Numbered from the stretch's first letter, positions 24,186 through 32,627 are shown. The stretch: DNA of 64,000 bases from Lactiplantibacillus xiangfangensis (GCF_001438845.1 NZ_JQCL01000103.1:1-64000), one strand, 5' to 3'. Translations and numbers: made by a program. Notes: generated by a model not told the origin, from the sequence alone.

Positions 24186-25295
24186 GTGGCAGATTACACC
24201 AAGCTGCAACAAGTTCGTCAATGGACTGTGGATAACCACGTCGACGTAACTTACGTCAGCAATTTTCACACGATTTCCTATTTAACCGGATTTGAGAGCA
24301 ACCCGTACGAACGGACCCTCGCATTATTTATTTTTGCGGATTCGGAACCGTTCCTGTTTGCCCCCGCCCTAGAAGTTGAAGCCATCAAAGAAATGGGCTG
24401 GCCTTATAAAGTCTTCGGCTACCTTGACCACGAAGATCCTTACGCTTTAATTGCGGACCATATTCACGACCAGTTAACTGATCCTAAAGTCTGGGCCTTA
24501 GAAGAAGGCAATTTGACCTTAGACCGTTTTACGGCCTTGAAGGGCCAATTCCCAGCTGCACACTTTGATAAGGACCTTTCTCCTTACATTCAACAACTAC
24601 GCTTAGTTAAAACGCCCGACGAATTGAAATTACTCAACGTCGCCGGCGAATGGGCCGACTTTGCATTTGAACACGGCTTCGCTGCGGTGAAGGCTGGTCG
24701 GACGGAACAACAAATTGCCGCCGAACTTCAATACGCCTTAATGCAAAAAGGGATCATGGAAATGAGCTTTGGGACCTTGGTACAAGCTGGCGAACACGCC
24801 GCTAATCCACATGGTGCCACTAATGAAACTCAAGTTAAACCTAATGAATTAGTATTATTCGACCTCGGTGTCATGTACAAGGGTTACGCCTCTGACGCTT
24901 CTCGGACCGTTGCTTACGGTCAACCAACTGACAAACAAAAAGAAATTTACGACGTTTGTCTTGAAGCCCAATTAACAGCTCAATCCGCTGTTAAACCAGG
25001 CATGGCTGCCGAAGACGTCGACAAGCTTGCACGTGACGTCATTACCAAAGCCGGCTACGGCGAATACTTCATTCACCGCTTAGGTCACGGAATTGGTCAA
25101 ACGGACCATGAATTCCCATCCATTATGGCTGGCAACCACATGTCATTAGTTGAAGGCATGTGCTTCTCCATCGAACCCGGGATTTACATTCCAGGGGTCG
25201 CCGGTGTCCGGATCGAAGACTGCGGGGTCGTTACTAAGGAAGGCTTCAAGCCATTCACCCACACTTCCAAGGATCTTAAAATTTTAGACCTTTAA
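24186..25295 (+). CDS. pepQ: Xaa-Pro dipeptidase PepQ
   Basis: 369 residues of the M24B family. An N-terminal creatinase-like domain (residues 1-130) is followed by the pita-bread catalytic domain: ELVLFDLGVMYKGYASDASRTVAYG provides two Asp, HRLGHGIGQTDHE the His, SIEPGIYIPGVAGVRIEDCGVV two Glu. Splits X-Pro dipeptides in the cytoplasm. The GTG start at 24186 is eight bases past TGAGGAG. Divergent from ccpA over a cre-containing region. Confidence 0.96.
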   Translation: MADYTKLQQVRQWTVDNHVDVTYVSNFHTISYLTGFESNPYERTLALFIFADSEPFLFAPALEVEAIKEMGWPYKVFGYLDHEDPYALIADHIHDQLTDPKVWALEEGNLTLDRFTALKGQFPAAHFDKDLSPYIQQLRLVKTPDELKLLNVAGEWADFAFEHGFAAVKAGRTEQQIAAELQYALMQKGIMEMSFGTLVQAGEHAANPHGATNETQVKPNELVLFDLGVMYKGYASDASRTVAYGQPTDKQKEIYDVCLEAQLTAQSAVKPGMAAEDVDKLARDVITKAGYGEYFIHRLGHGIGQTDHEFPSIMAGNHMSLVEGMCFSIEPGIYIPGVAGVRIEDCGVVTKEGFKPFTHTSKDLKILDL

Positions 25296-25323
25296 TTTCA
25301 AAAAAAACATGAACTCAAACACG

Positions 25324-25357
25324 AAAAGCCGCTCAGAAATATTTCTGAACGGCTTTT
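25324..25357 (+). terminator. Terminator of pepQ
   Basis: AAAAGCCGCTCAGAAAT (25324-25340) pairs with ATTTCTGAACGGCTTTT (25341-25357), followed by TTC; 17 pairs with one mismatch and no separate loop, 28 bases after pepQ. Confidence 0.88.
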
Positions 25358-25370
25358 TTCTATTGGTTAC

Positions 25371-25494
25371 GGTCGAAACGTGCACCAAAAGGCAATTTGC
25401 TCCGCTTAACTCAGCGTCAGCGACCATTCCAAGCCCAGGAATAATCACTGACCACGTTAATGCTCACAACCTACCCGCCCTTTGTCACACGCTT
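25371..25494 (+). repeat. Intergenic palindromic repeat, family 1, copy B
   Basis: Starts GGTCGAAACGTGCACCAAAA as copy A does, passes ATTTGCTCCGCTTAAC, CATTCCAAGCCCAGGAATAATCACT and TTAATGCTCACAA, and ends near CACACGCTT. Same order and spacing as copy A read on the minus strand, with many changes in both arms. It starts 13 bases after the pepQ terminator and runs into the stop codon of the aldo-keto reductase (25493-25495). Confidence 0.85.
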
Positions 25495-26446
25495 ATGGTA
25501 AGTCGTTCCCCGCAGCAAAGTAAACGTCGTACCACTCCTGCTTCGTCAAATCGACGGCGGTACCCGCAATACTTTCTTGCAAGTGTTGTGGATTCATTGA
25601 GCCTAAAATAACCTGCATGTGTGCCGGGTGCCGTACGATCCAGGCCGTTGCGATGGCGTTCTTCGTCACGTGGTACTTATCCGCAAGTTCTTGCAGTTCA
25701 GCATTTAACTCTGGAAACTTTGGGTTATCAATAAAGGTGCCCGCAAACATCCCGTACTGGTAAGGTGACCAAGCTTGAATCGTCATGTGATGCAACCGTG
25801 AATATTCAATAATTTCGCCATCATGATCGATACTTGGCGTATCTTGCATGTTCGTGTGTAAGCCAAACTGGATTGGCCCCGTGTGCATGACGCCAAATTG
25901 CAGTTGATTGATCATGAGCTTTTGGCTTAACGCGGATTGAACCAGTTCCACCTGCATCGGATTAAAGTTGGAAACGCCAAAGTGGCGAACTTTACCGGCG
26001 GCTTGGAGTTCATCAAAAGCGGCCGCGACCTCTTCTGGTTCCATCAACGCGTCTGGACGGTGCAGTAGGAATGAATCTAAGTAATCGATTTGCATCCGCT
26101 GTAAAATACCATCGACGGTTTCAATCAAGTGTTGCTTAGAGAAATCGTAACGTTGACCAAATACCAGCTCACCACGACTCCTCTTAGGGTCTAAAACGAT
26201 CCCACCCTTTGATTGAATAAAGAAGTCATCCCGCTTCAAGCCGGACTTCTTAAGGGCTTGGCCAAAAATCTTTTCGGATTCACCGTTACCATAAATATCG
26301 GCGCCATCAATAAAATTAACACCCTGGTCATGGACCGTGTTCAAAATATTGGCCGCCTGATCAGTATCTAGCCGCACCATCCGCATAATACCTAAAGCAA
26401 CGGCTGAGACTTTTTGATTAGTTGCACCTAATCTCACTTGTTTCAT
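25493..26446 (-). CDS. Aldo/keto reductase
   Basis: 317 residues. GVNFIDGADIYGNGESEKIFG carries Asp and the catalytic Tyr, IQSKGG the Lys, LLHRPDAL the His; VRHFGVSNFNPMQVEL and ATAWIVRHPAHMQVILGSMNP line the NADP site. It fits the YdhF-type group. Reduces an unknown carbonyl. GGGGG precedes the ATG. Its promoter has the spacing and dyad of a MerR-regulated promoter (26524-26554). The stop codon is overlapped by an intergenic repeat. Confidence 0.93.
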   Translation of the reverse strand: MKQVRLGATNQKVSAVALGIMRMVRLDTDQAANILNTVHDQGVNFIDGADIYGNGESEKIFGQALKKSGLKRDDFFIQSKGGIVLDPKRSRGELVFGQRYDFSKQHLIETVDGILQRMQIDYLDSFLLHRPDALMEPEEVAAAFDELQAAGKVRHFGVSNFNPMQVELVQSALSQKLMINQLQFGVMHTGPIQFGLHTNMQDTPSIDHDGEIIEYSRLHHMTIQAWSPYQYGMFAGTFIDNPKFPELNAELQELADKYHVTKNAIATAWIVRHPAHMQVILGSMNPQHLQESIAGTAVDLTKQEWYDVYFAAGNDLP

Positions 26447-26523
26447 TCTGTGAAACCCCCTTATTTATCAGAAATCAGCGTCCTGAATTAACGTTAAACG
26501 CTAGGAATTCCGTTATCAGCTCA

Positions 26524-26554
26524 AGGATAGTTCTTAGAGCCGACTCTAAGTCAA
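26524..26554 (-). promoter_or_regulatory. MerR-type promoter of the aldo/keto reductase gene
   Basis: Minus strand -35 TTGACT (26549-26554), -10 TATCCT (26524-26529) and a 19-bp spacer with the dyad CTTAGAG-TCGG-CTCTAAG, exactly the overlong, palindromic spacer typical of MerR-family activators. It lies about 78 bases before the ATG. No merR gene is in the window; the regulator must be encoded elsewhere. The rest of 26447-26750 holds nothing recognised. Confidence 0.8.
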
Positions 26555-26750
26555 GGAAAATGCCGCTTTTTATAAAAACTAGTCAAGTTCGTGTAGCGTC
26601 ATAACTAGCTGCGAGTCATCACTCCCCCACCACCAGTCATCGCCGCTTTAAGCTTAATCTCAAGTTGACAAGTTGGAATCGCTTACGTATAGTTGAAGCA
26701 CCTTGGCCTAGCAGTCATGGCAGTAACTAAGAAAGTGACGCGATTACACG

Positions 26751-27821
26751 ATGAATGATATCAGACATCGAGTTAGGTTCAATCGGGGGATTGTCGTGGC
26801 ACTATTAATTTTATTATATGTATTCGCAAAAATGCCGTTAATGACCTTGGCCAGTGTTGGCCTTGCCGGTGGGCTCATCGTCCGAACCTGGCTAACCAGT
26901 TCACGACGGCGCGTTAAGTTGGGGCTAAGCGCGGCTTACCTGGGGGTCATGGTTTTTCAATTAGTATTTAACGCCGTAGTGCTATTTCCGATGCGGGGAT
27001 GGACAGCACTCTATTACCCAACTAAGCTGGTGGCATTAGCGTTATTACTGTTACCACTATATGTGGAGCGGTTTGTCCTTGTTCAGCATCAAGATGACTT
27101 CTACATGCCATCAGCCGCGGATGCGAGTGCCATTAGCTTTGCGGAGTTGCGCCGTAACCGGGAACGGGTCCGACAAAGTATGCAACAAATGACCAAAATG
27201 ACCCAAAGTATGTCCGTCAAACATTTAAAAACGGTTTTAAGTGACTTGCCACGGCACAGTGCGACCCGGTATATCAACCGTGGCACGTTGACACCGGCGT
27301 ACTTTGACGATGCAACGGCCACGTTGGCTGATGAAGCCGTCTACTTAGTCGTCTCTAACACTGGTAGTCCCGCAAGTGAGATTATCTCGGCGTTTACGCA
27401 AAAGCAATACAATCACGTGTCGTTAGCTTTTGATCACGACCTAGCAACGATTATTAGCTATAACGGCGGCGATAACGTCTACCCACCAGGGATGAACGCT
27501 GAAAACTTGGAATTCTTTCATCAAAAACCAGACGCATCGGTCTTAGTTTATCGCTTACCAGTTGCGCGGCAGCAAAAACAACTCATGATTGACAAGATTG
27601 CAGAAATCAACCGTGAGGGGAGCGCTTATAACATGGTCGGGCTAGTCGCTAAACACTCCTACCGACCCAATATTATGTTCTGCTCACAGTTTGTCTACAC
27701 GATGCTCCAATTAGCTGGGGTCGCCTATTTTAAAAAATCACCCGGCGAAGTCCGGCCGACAGACTTTATTGAACTCGATTACTATAAAAAGGTTCAATTT
27801 GACTATGAGATTACGTTCTAA
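26751..27821 (+). CDS. Membrane-anchored YiiX-like permuted papain-fold hydrolase
   Basis: 356 residues. Three hydrophobic segments near residues 14-45, 60-82 and 88-104, then a linker, then from about residue 200 a domain with VVSNTGSPASEIISAFTQ, YNHVSLAFD (likely catalytic His), AYNMVGLVAKH and FCSQFVYTML (likely catalytic Cys): the order His-before-Cys of YaeF/YiiX-type permuted papain-like enzymes. These act on lipids or amides; substrate here unknown. The ATG lacks a good ribosome-binding site; a GTG at 26796 behind GGGGG is an alternative start. Confidence 0.82.
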   Translation: MNDIRHRVRFNRGIVVALLILLYVFAKMPLMTLASVGLAGGLIVRTWLTSSRRRVKLGLSAAYLGVMVFQLVFNAVVLFPMRGWTALYYPTKLVALALLLLPLYVERFVLVQHQDDFYMPSAADASAISFAELRRNRERVRQSMQQMTKMTQSMSVKHLKTVLSDLPRHSATRYINRGTLTPAYFDDATATLADEAVYLVVSNTGSPASEIISAFTQKQYNHVSLAFDHDLATIISYNGGDNVYPPGMNAENLEFFHQKPDASVLVYRLPVARQQKQLMIDKIAEINREGSAYNMVGLVAKHSYRPNIMFCSQFVYTMLQLAGVAYFKKSPGEVRPTDFIELDYYKKVQFDYEITF

Positions 27822-27913
27822 CTCATGATTAATTGTAATTTAAAAGTTGAAAAGTCTAAAACTGCTATCAACACTGTATCAGTAGCCATAGTTATTCCTA
27901 AATTATCCGCTCC

Positions 27914-28074
27914 GTCGGGTAGTCCTGGTGTGCTATGGGGGGCGCTCGCAGCCAAAATACGGTCTGCTCCCTCAATTCAAAGCCGATACCCCACGTCTTT
28001 GAATCGCCCCGCAAGATTGGCAGATAAGAAACTTCTGCCAATCTTGCCGACACAGCACACCAAGACTACCCGAC
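27914..28074. repeat. Intergenic palindromic element, family 2, full copy
   Basis: Outer arms GTCGGGTAGTCCTGGTGTGCT (27914-27934) and 28054-28074 pair with one mismatch. Inside are two further hairpins: ATTCAAAG with CTTTGAAT (27975-27982, 27997-28004) and GCAAGATTGGCAGA with TCTGCCAATCTTGC (28011-28024, 28034-28047). No ORF of note. A decayed piece of the left end is at 40441-40473. Could be a nonautonomous mobile element or a structured RNA. Confidence 0.8.
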
Positions 28075-28105
28075 TGCGCTCAAAACAGATTAACATAATC
28101 GGAGA

Positions 28106-28278
28106 TTGTCACTGATGATATCGGTCGTGAAGGTGGCTTTTGACCGGTGATTTTTCCGGTCTTAGGCCACGGACGGTCCGGGACAATTGCGTATTTTGCA
28201 ATCGTTCCGGGCGAGGGGCTAGACCGCTCCCCAGGCTAGCCCCGGTCCCACAACCGCATGTCATCAGTGGCAACCGGA
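28106..28278. repeat. Intergenic palindromic element, family 3, full copy
   Basis: Outer arms TTGTCACTGATGATATCGG (from 28106) and CCGCATGTCATCAGTGGCAA (to 28273) pair imperfectly over about 24 bases; inside are GACCGGTGATTTTTCCGGTC, GGACAATTGC/GCAATCGTTCC and GGGGCTAG/CTAGCCCC hairpins. GC-rich compared with its surroundings. A shorter, internally deleted copy lies at 47145-47184. Together with family 2 it fills the 27822-28343 gap. Confidence 0.8.
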
Positions 28279-28368
28279 CTCACTCATAAGTAGTTAATTT
28301 ATATTAGTCTAAATATTGATACAACGGTAATCAACCTCTAAATTTAACTTTCAATCTTTAGTTGTAAC

Positions 28369-28400
28369 AAAAAAGACTGGGCAAACACCCAGTCTTTTTT
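28369..28400 (-). terminator. Terminator of the YtxGH-like operon
   Basis: AAAAAAGACTGGG (28369-28381) with CCCAGTCTTTTTT (28388-28400), six-base loop; a perfect stem next to the stop codon at 28408. Confidence 0.93.
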
Positions 28401-28407
28401 GTCGAAC

Positions 28408-28926
28408 TTATTTAGCAGGTTTGTCATCGTCTGCCGCACTAGCTGCTTCACTGTTCGCTTCACTAGTGGCTTCGTCTGCTTCTTTTTCTTCTGCACTCGT
28501 TGGTGTTTCAGTGGCCTTTTCAACTTCTGCATCACCAAAAGCAGCCGCACTATCAATGACAATGTCATCGTCGTCGCCCTGGTCATCTTCAACCTTGGCC
28601 AATTCAGACCGCAAACTGTCCGTTGCTTGGTCTAAGCTAGAACTGAAGCTACCACCGTCAGTTTCTTTAGCGGCTTGGTATTGATCAGCAAAGTCGCCGA
28701 CCTTTTCCTTAGCGTCTTCGAAGTGCTTGCTAGCTTCAACTTTAAAGTCTTCCGCAGCATCATTGGCGTAAAAAGCGTAGTCGATCGCACGGTCTTTAAA
28801 ATCAGCTAACCCTTGTTGGGCCTTTGCTTTCAATTCAGCCTTTTTTTCAGCATCCATCTTGTTAGCGATGGTCGCAATCACTGCGCCACCAACTGCTAAA
28901 CCAAATAAGAATCCTTTTTTCGACAT
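28408..28926 (-). CDS. YtxH-like small stress protein
   Basis: 172 residues. A glycine-rich hydrophobic N-terminus (KKGFLFGLAVGGAVIATI, residues 3-20) followed by a charged helical region and a very acidic, Ala/Glu/Ser-rich tail after about residue 110. This is the YtxH/gas-vesicle-like layout of cell-envelope stress proteins. The start at 28926 has GAGGAG upstream; the ORF reads back to 29016 inside the previous gene. Follows the DUF948 gene by one base. Confidence 0.85.
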   Translation of the reverse strand: MSKKGFLFGLAVGGAVIATIANKMDAEKKAELKAKAQQGLADFKDRAIDYAFYANDAAEDFKVEASKHFEDAKEKVGDFADQYQAAKETDGGSFSSSLDQATDSLRSELAKVEDDQGDDDDIVIDSAAAFGDAEVEKATETPTSAEEKEADEATSEANSEAASAADDDKPAK

Positions 28927-28927
28927 A

Positions 28928-29356
28928 TTAAGACTCCTCACTATCATTATTATCGTTATTCTTGGAACGACGATTCCGGTAGACATCGAAGGCGGCCTTA
29001 CCAACCTTGCTTGCACTCGCGAACTTACTGCGTTTTTCGTTCGTCTTGCCCAACTTAGACGTCAATTCCCGGGTTGCCGTGTTCAAATCAGAAACACTTT
29101 GACCTAAATCGCCCATCGCCTGAAATGCAGGATCAATGGTTGCGACCTTTCCGTTCACGTCCTTCAATAACTCGTTTGCATTGGACATGATTTGTTCACT
29201 TTGGTGTGATAAAGCATCAACGTCGTCCGTAATCGCATTCAAGCTTCGGTTGACTTCCCCCATGGTTTTTGTAATCCGCATTAGGAAAATCCCGATGAAG
29301 ATAACTAAGAGCAAAAACGCAATGGCGGCAATGATCCCCGCAATATGTGTAATCAT
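28928..29356 (-). CDS. DUF948 (YtxG-like) membrane protein
   Basis: 142 residues. One N-terminal membrane helix (residues 5-28), then a long helical stretch with MGEVNRSLNAITDDVDALSHQSEQI and heptad-like spacing, typical of DUF948/YtxG proteins. The ATG follows GAAGGAGG. In Bacilli ytxG-ytxH form a stress operon; the same pair is here. Confidence 0.88.
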   Translation of the reverse strand: MITHIAGIIAAIAFLLLVIFIGIFLMRITKTMGEVNRSLNAITDDVDALSHQSEQIMSNANELLKDVNGKVATIDPAFQAMGDLGQSVSDLNTATRELTSKLGKTNEKRSKFASASKVGKAAFDVYRNRRSKNNDNNDSEES

Positions 29357-29412
29357 TAAAAAATTCCTCCTTCAACTGCCTTTAACATTAGAACAAGCAT
29401 AGCATTGTCTCA

Positions 29413-29442
29413 ATTATACTGCAATTAAAAAAGTGCTTACAA
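29413..29442 (-). promoter_or_regulatory. Promoter of the YtxGH-like operon
   Basis: Minus strand -10 TATAAT (29413-29418), 18-bp spacer, -35 TTGTAA (29437-29442), about 56 bases before the ATG. The rest of 29357-29649 shows nothing recognisable. Confidence 0.7.
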
Positions 29443-29649
29443 CCACGTGAGAAGCGTGTTTGTACCGAGTTTGCTTACTCACGATCCGTTGATCGATTTG
29501 AATGTGGCGTTAACCGTGTCCTATCAGTACAATTATTTTTAAATTAATAATTTCGCCAGAAAAATGGTGCTAGGCTAATCGATTATCCCTCCAAATATGA
29601 TTGTTAGTTGACTGTTCATTAGCCTGCTCATAAATTCCGCCAAGTAAAT

Positions 29650-29678
29650 TTGGTTAGACCGCCAAAGTCTGCTAAACT
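29650..29678 (+). promoter_or_regulatory. Promoter of mscS-like gene
   Basis: -35 TTGGTT (29650-29655), 17-bp spacer, -10 TAAACT (29673-29678), 33 bases before the ATG at 29712. Confidence 0.65.
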
Positions 29679-29711
29679 TATGAACAGACAATTTATTTTG
29701 AAGGTGAATAC

Positions 29712-30593
29712 ATGTTTTCTCCAGTTGCACTGACCATCGAAACGCCAACCAAGCAAGTCTCCGTCTGGGTCAAGCTTGCCCAGAAGATTGACTGGCAACA
29801 GATCATCATTAACATCGGTGGTAAAATTATTGAAATTATTTTATTCGTACTACTATTTTGGGTGATCGACCGCTTAGGTAAGCGGCTCGTCCACCACCTC
29901 TTTTTATCTAACGCCAGCACTAGTGATACGGCCAATAACCGGATTTCCACTATTTTCACGCTGACGCTCAACATTTACCACTACATCATTATGTTCTTCG
30001 GAATCTACGCCGTTCTGTCCGTTTTGGGCGTTCCCGTTGGCACCCTAATTGCCTCCGCCGGAATCTTTAGTGTGGCGTTAGGATTAGGTGCCCAAGGATT
30101 TGTGAGTGATATCGTCACCGGGTTCTTTATTTTACTAGAAGACCAGATCGACGTTGGTGATTCAGTCAAAATCGAGACGATTGAAGGAACGGTCACGGCA
30201 ATCGGACTCCGGACCACCCAAGTAACGAGTCCGGATGGGACGTTAAACTTCATCCCCAACCGGAAAATTCTCATCATTAGCAATCAGTCCCGTAACGATA
30301 TGCGCGTCCTAATTGACCTCTACATCGAACCGCATACCGCCATTAAAACGTTAACGGATGCCGTTCAGTCGACAAATGCGACGCTAGTGCCCCAGTACCC
30401 CGATATTATCGGTGAACCGGATATCCAGGGTGTGACTACGCAAAGTGATGGCACCCTCGTCTTTCGCGTTCAGTTCTACGTCAAAAACGGGATGCAATAT
30501 ACGATTCAACGGGACTTCTTAGCCGCTTACCTCGCAGCTGCCAAGGCGGCCGGAATCAACTTACCCTCACCCCGATTAAACTTGAATCACTAA
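29712..30593 (+). CDS. Mechanosensitive ion channel, MscS family
   Basis: 293 residues. Three membrane helices (about residues 33-55, 82-105, 108-130); the third, pore-lining one has IASAGIFSVALGLGAQGFVSDIVTGFFILLEDQ, the MscS pattern of small Gly/Ala residues. Then a beta domain with VGDSVKIETIEGTVTAIGLRTTQV and FIPNRKI. Releases solutes on osmotic downshock. GAAGGTG precedes the start. Followed by its own terminator. Confidence 0.95.
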   Translation: MFSPVALTIETPTKQVSVWVKLAQKIDWQQIIINIGGKIIEIILFVLLFWVIDRLGKRLVHHLFLSNASTSDTANNRISTIFTLTLNIYHYIIMFFGIYAVLSVLGVPVGTLIASAGIFSVALGLGAQGFVSDIVTGFFILLEDQIDVGDSVKIETIEGTVTAIGLRTTQVTSPDGTLNFIPNRKILIISNQSRNDMRVLIDLYIEPHTAIKTLTDAVQSTNATLVPQYPDIIGEPDIQGVTTQSDGTLVFRVQFYVKNGMQYTIQRDFLAAYLAAAKAAGINLPSPRLNLNH

Positions 30594-30638
30594 TATTTAA
30601 TGCTTTGATTGCTAACAAATAAATTTTAACCATCACTC

Positions 30639-30674
30639 AAAAAGCCGTCCAGAATATTTTCTGAACGGCTTTTT
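30639..30674 (+). terminator. Terminator of mscS-like gene
   Basis: AAAAAGCCGTCCAGAA (30639-30654) with TTCTGAACGGCTTTTT (30659-30674), one mismatch, ending in T-run. Closely similar to the pepQ terminator at 25324-25357. Confidence 0.88.
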
Positions 30675-30685
30675 GCTATTATCAT

Positions 30686-30736
30686 GGTTGAAACGTGCGG
30701 TAAAAGGCAGTTTGTTCCGCCTTTTATTACACTCTT
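30686..30736 (+). repeat. Intergenic palindromic repeat, family 1, deleted copy C
   Basis: GGTTGAAACGTGCGGTAAAAGGCAG then TTTGTTCCGC is the left edge seen in copies A and B; it jumps directly to CCTTTTATTACACTCTT, the far right edge (CCTTTTGGCGCACTCTT in copy A). The hairpin interior of about 70 bases is gone. It overlaps the last codons and stop of dapL (30727-30729). Confidence 0.8.
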
Positions 30737-31881
30737 AAGCTGTTGCGGTGCGTCAAGTATCCCGTCATCGCGTCAACCCCGCTCATGATTGCATCGGTGT
30801 GCGGTACCATGCTTTCGGAGTGTAACGAGTAAGGACTATCGACACCCAACCAGAACATGGTGCCAGGGATTTGATGGATTAAGAACCCGAAGTCTTCCCC
30901 AGTCATTGCCGGCTGCGTTTCGATGAAGTTAACGTCGTCAGCAGTTTGCATGTAATCCATGAAATCCGCCGTAATGGCATCGTTATTCTCAACCGGGTAG
31001 TAACCACCCTGGTTAAGCTTCAAATCGATGTTGCAATCATAGGCCAGTGCGACCCCTTCAGTAATCGTGCGCACCCGTTTTTGGATGTGCTCATTCATTT
31101 CCTGAGTCAGCGCCCGAATAGTCCCGTCAATTTGGGCTTCGCCTGCAATGACGTTTCCAATCGTCCCAGCCGTAAAGTGACCTAACGTAACGACCCCACT
31201 CTGAATTGGATCAACGTTTCTGGACACAATGGTCTGCAACTGTTGAACCAAGGCAGCCCCGGCAACGACCATGTCGTTTGCCTGGTGCGGGTACGCCGCG
31301 TGACCACTCTTACCATTTAAATGGGCGTGAATTTCACAGGTCCCAGCAAACAGCGTGCCCATCCGACACCCAATCGCCCCAGTTGGCAGATTAGGATTAT
31401 CATGAAAGGCAAAAATCTCGTCCGGCATCCAGTCAGCGTCCAACGCGCCGCTTTCATAAAGGCGTTTGCCCCCCGAAGCATTCTCTTCGGCGGGTTGGAA
31501 CATAAAGATCATGTCCGTTGTTGGTTGATGTTCTGCAAAGTAGCTCAGAATACCTAGCGCAACCGACATGTGAATGTCGTGACCACACGCGTGCATCTTG
31601 CCCGGATGGGTGGACGTAAACGGCAAACCAGTCTTTTCTGTCACTGGTAAACCGTCAATGTCGGTCCGGTAACCAATCCGGTAGTCATGCTTGATTCCGC
31701 TGACCTTGACTAAGATCGCCGTATCAAGTGACGGGATCTTCTTGATGGTCAAATAGTCTTGCGGCATTTTCGCAATGATCGATAACAAGTACGCCTGCGT
31801 CTCGTGTTCTTCCAAACCAAGTTCGGGAATCTGATGTAGATGTTGATAAATCGGAATTAATTCAGTTTCCCGTAATGCCAT
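30727..31881 (-). CDS. dapL: N-acetyldiaminopimelate deacetylase
   Basis: 384 residues of the M20D amidohydrolase family. HQIPELGLEEHETQAYL, MHACGHDIHMSVALG, FMFQPAEENASGGKRLYESG, and PAMTGEDFGFL provide metal ligands and the general base. Removes acetate from N-acetyl-LL-diaminopimelate in the acetylase variant of lysine synthesis. Assigned to dapL rather than to another M20 enzyme because it follows dapH by 16 bases, as ykuQ-ykuR in Bacillus. Confidence 0.94.
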   Translation of the reverse strand: MALRETELIPIYQHLHQIPELGLEEHETQAYLLSIIAKMPQDYLTIKKIPSLDTAILVKVSGIKHDYRIGYRTDIDGLPVTEKTGLPFTSTHPGKMHACGHDIHMSVALGILSYFAEHQPTTDMIFMFQPAEENASGGKRLYESGALDADWMPDEIFAFHDNPNLPTGAIGCRMGTLFAGTCEIHAHLNGKSGHAAYPHQANDMVVAGAALVQQLQTIVSRNVDPIQSGVVTLGHFTAGTIGNVIAGEAQIDGTIRALTQEMNEHIQKRVRTITEGVALAYDCNIDLKLNQGGYYPVENNDAITADFMDYMQTADDVNFIETQPAMTGEDFGFLIHQIPGTMFWLGVDSPYSLHSESMVPHTDAIMSGVDAMTGYLTHRNSLRV

Positions 31882-31897
31882 ATCTATCCCTCCACGT

Positions 31898-32608
31898 TTA
31901 AAGATTCCGTAATTCGCTCATTAATTCAGTCTTGCTCTTCGTTTTATCATCAATGTCTTTTAACTTACGTGCGGGTACGCCACCCACAACGGTATTAGGT
32001 TCAACGTCACTGATAACAATGGCACCAGCCGCAACAACGGCCCCTTTACCAACGTGCACGCCTTCCAATACGGCTGCGTTTGCACCGATTAAGACGTCAT
32101 CGTCGATTTGGACTGGTTTAGCCGAAGGTGGTTCCACCACGCCGGCTAACACAGTGCCGGCACCAATGTGACAATTCTTGCCAACAATGGCACGGCCACC
32201 TAAGATTGCGCCCATATCGATCATCGAACCAGCACCGATTTCGGCACCGATATTAATAACAGCGCCCATCATGACAACGGCATTGTCGCCAATTAAAACT
32301 TGGTCACGAATAATCGCACCGGGTTCGATCCGGGCGTTGTATTGCTTTAAGTCCGCCATTGGAACGGCTGAGTTACGCGCGTCATTTTCTAATTCATAAT
32401 CTTCGATGTGGTCAGCGTTAGCCTTTAAAAACGGTTCAACGTCGGCCCAATCACCGAATAATACACCTGCGTTACCACTGAAAAAGGTTTTAATGCCAGC
32501 TGGAACATCCAGTTGATCGAGTTGACCCTTCACATAAACTTTAACGGGTGTTTTTTTCTTGGCACTGCCAATGTAGTTAATAATTGATTGTGCATCTAAT
32601 TTTGCCAT
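31898..32608 (-). CDS. dapH: Tetrahydrodipicolinate N-acetyltransferase
   Basis: 236 residues. After an N-terminal domain (residues 1-85), hexapeptide repeats form a left-handed beta helix: [64 protein letters not shown]. This acetyl-CoA-dependent enzyme starts the acetylated route from tetrahydrodipicolinate to diaminopimelate. The ATG at 32608 follows GGAGGG. Operon with dapL and the upstream CBS protein. Confidence 0.96.
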   Translation of the reverse strand: MAKLDAQSIINYIGSAKKKTPVKVYVKGQLDQLDVPAGIKTFFSGNAGVLFGDWADVEPFLKANADHIEDYELENDARNSAVPMADLKQYNARIEPGAIIRDQVLIGDNAVVMMGAVINIGAEIGAGSMIDMGAILGGRAIVGKNCHIGAGTVLAGVVEPPSAKPVQIDDDVLIGANAAVLEGVHVGKGAVVAAGAIVISDVEPNTVVGGVPARKLKDIDDKTKSKTELMSELRNL

Positions 32609-32627
32609 CGGAGACCCTCCATAATTT

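Noticed and set aside
28344-28592. 82-residue ORF rich in Lys on the minus strand
   Set aside because: It is the out-of-frame shadow of the low-complexity acidic tail of the YtxH-like gene, and it crosses the terminator.
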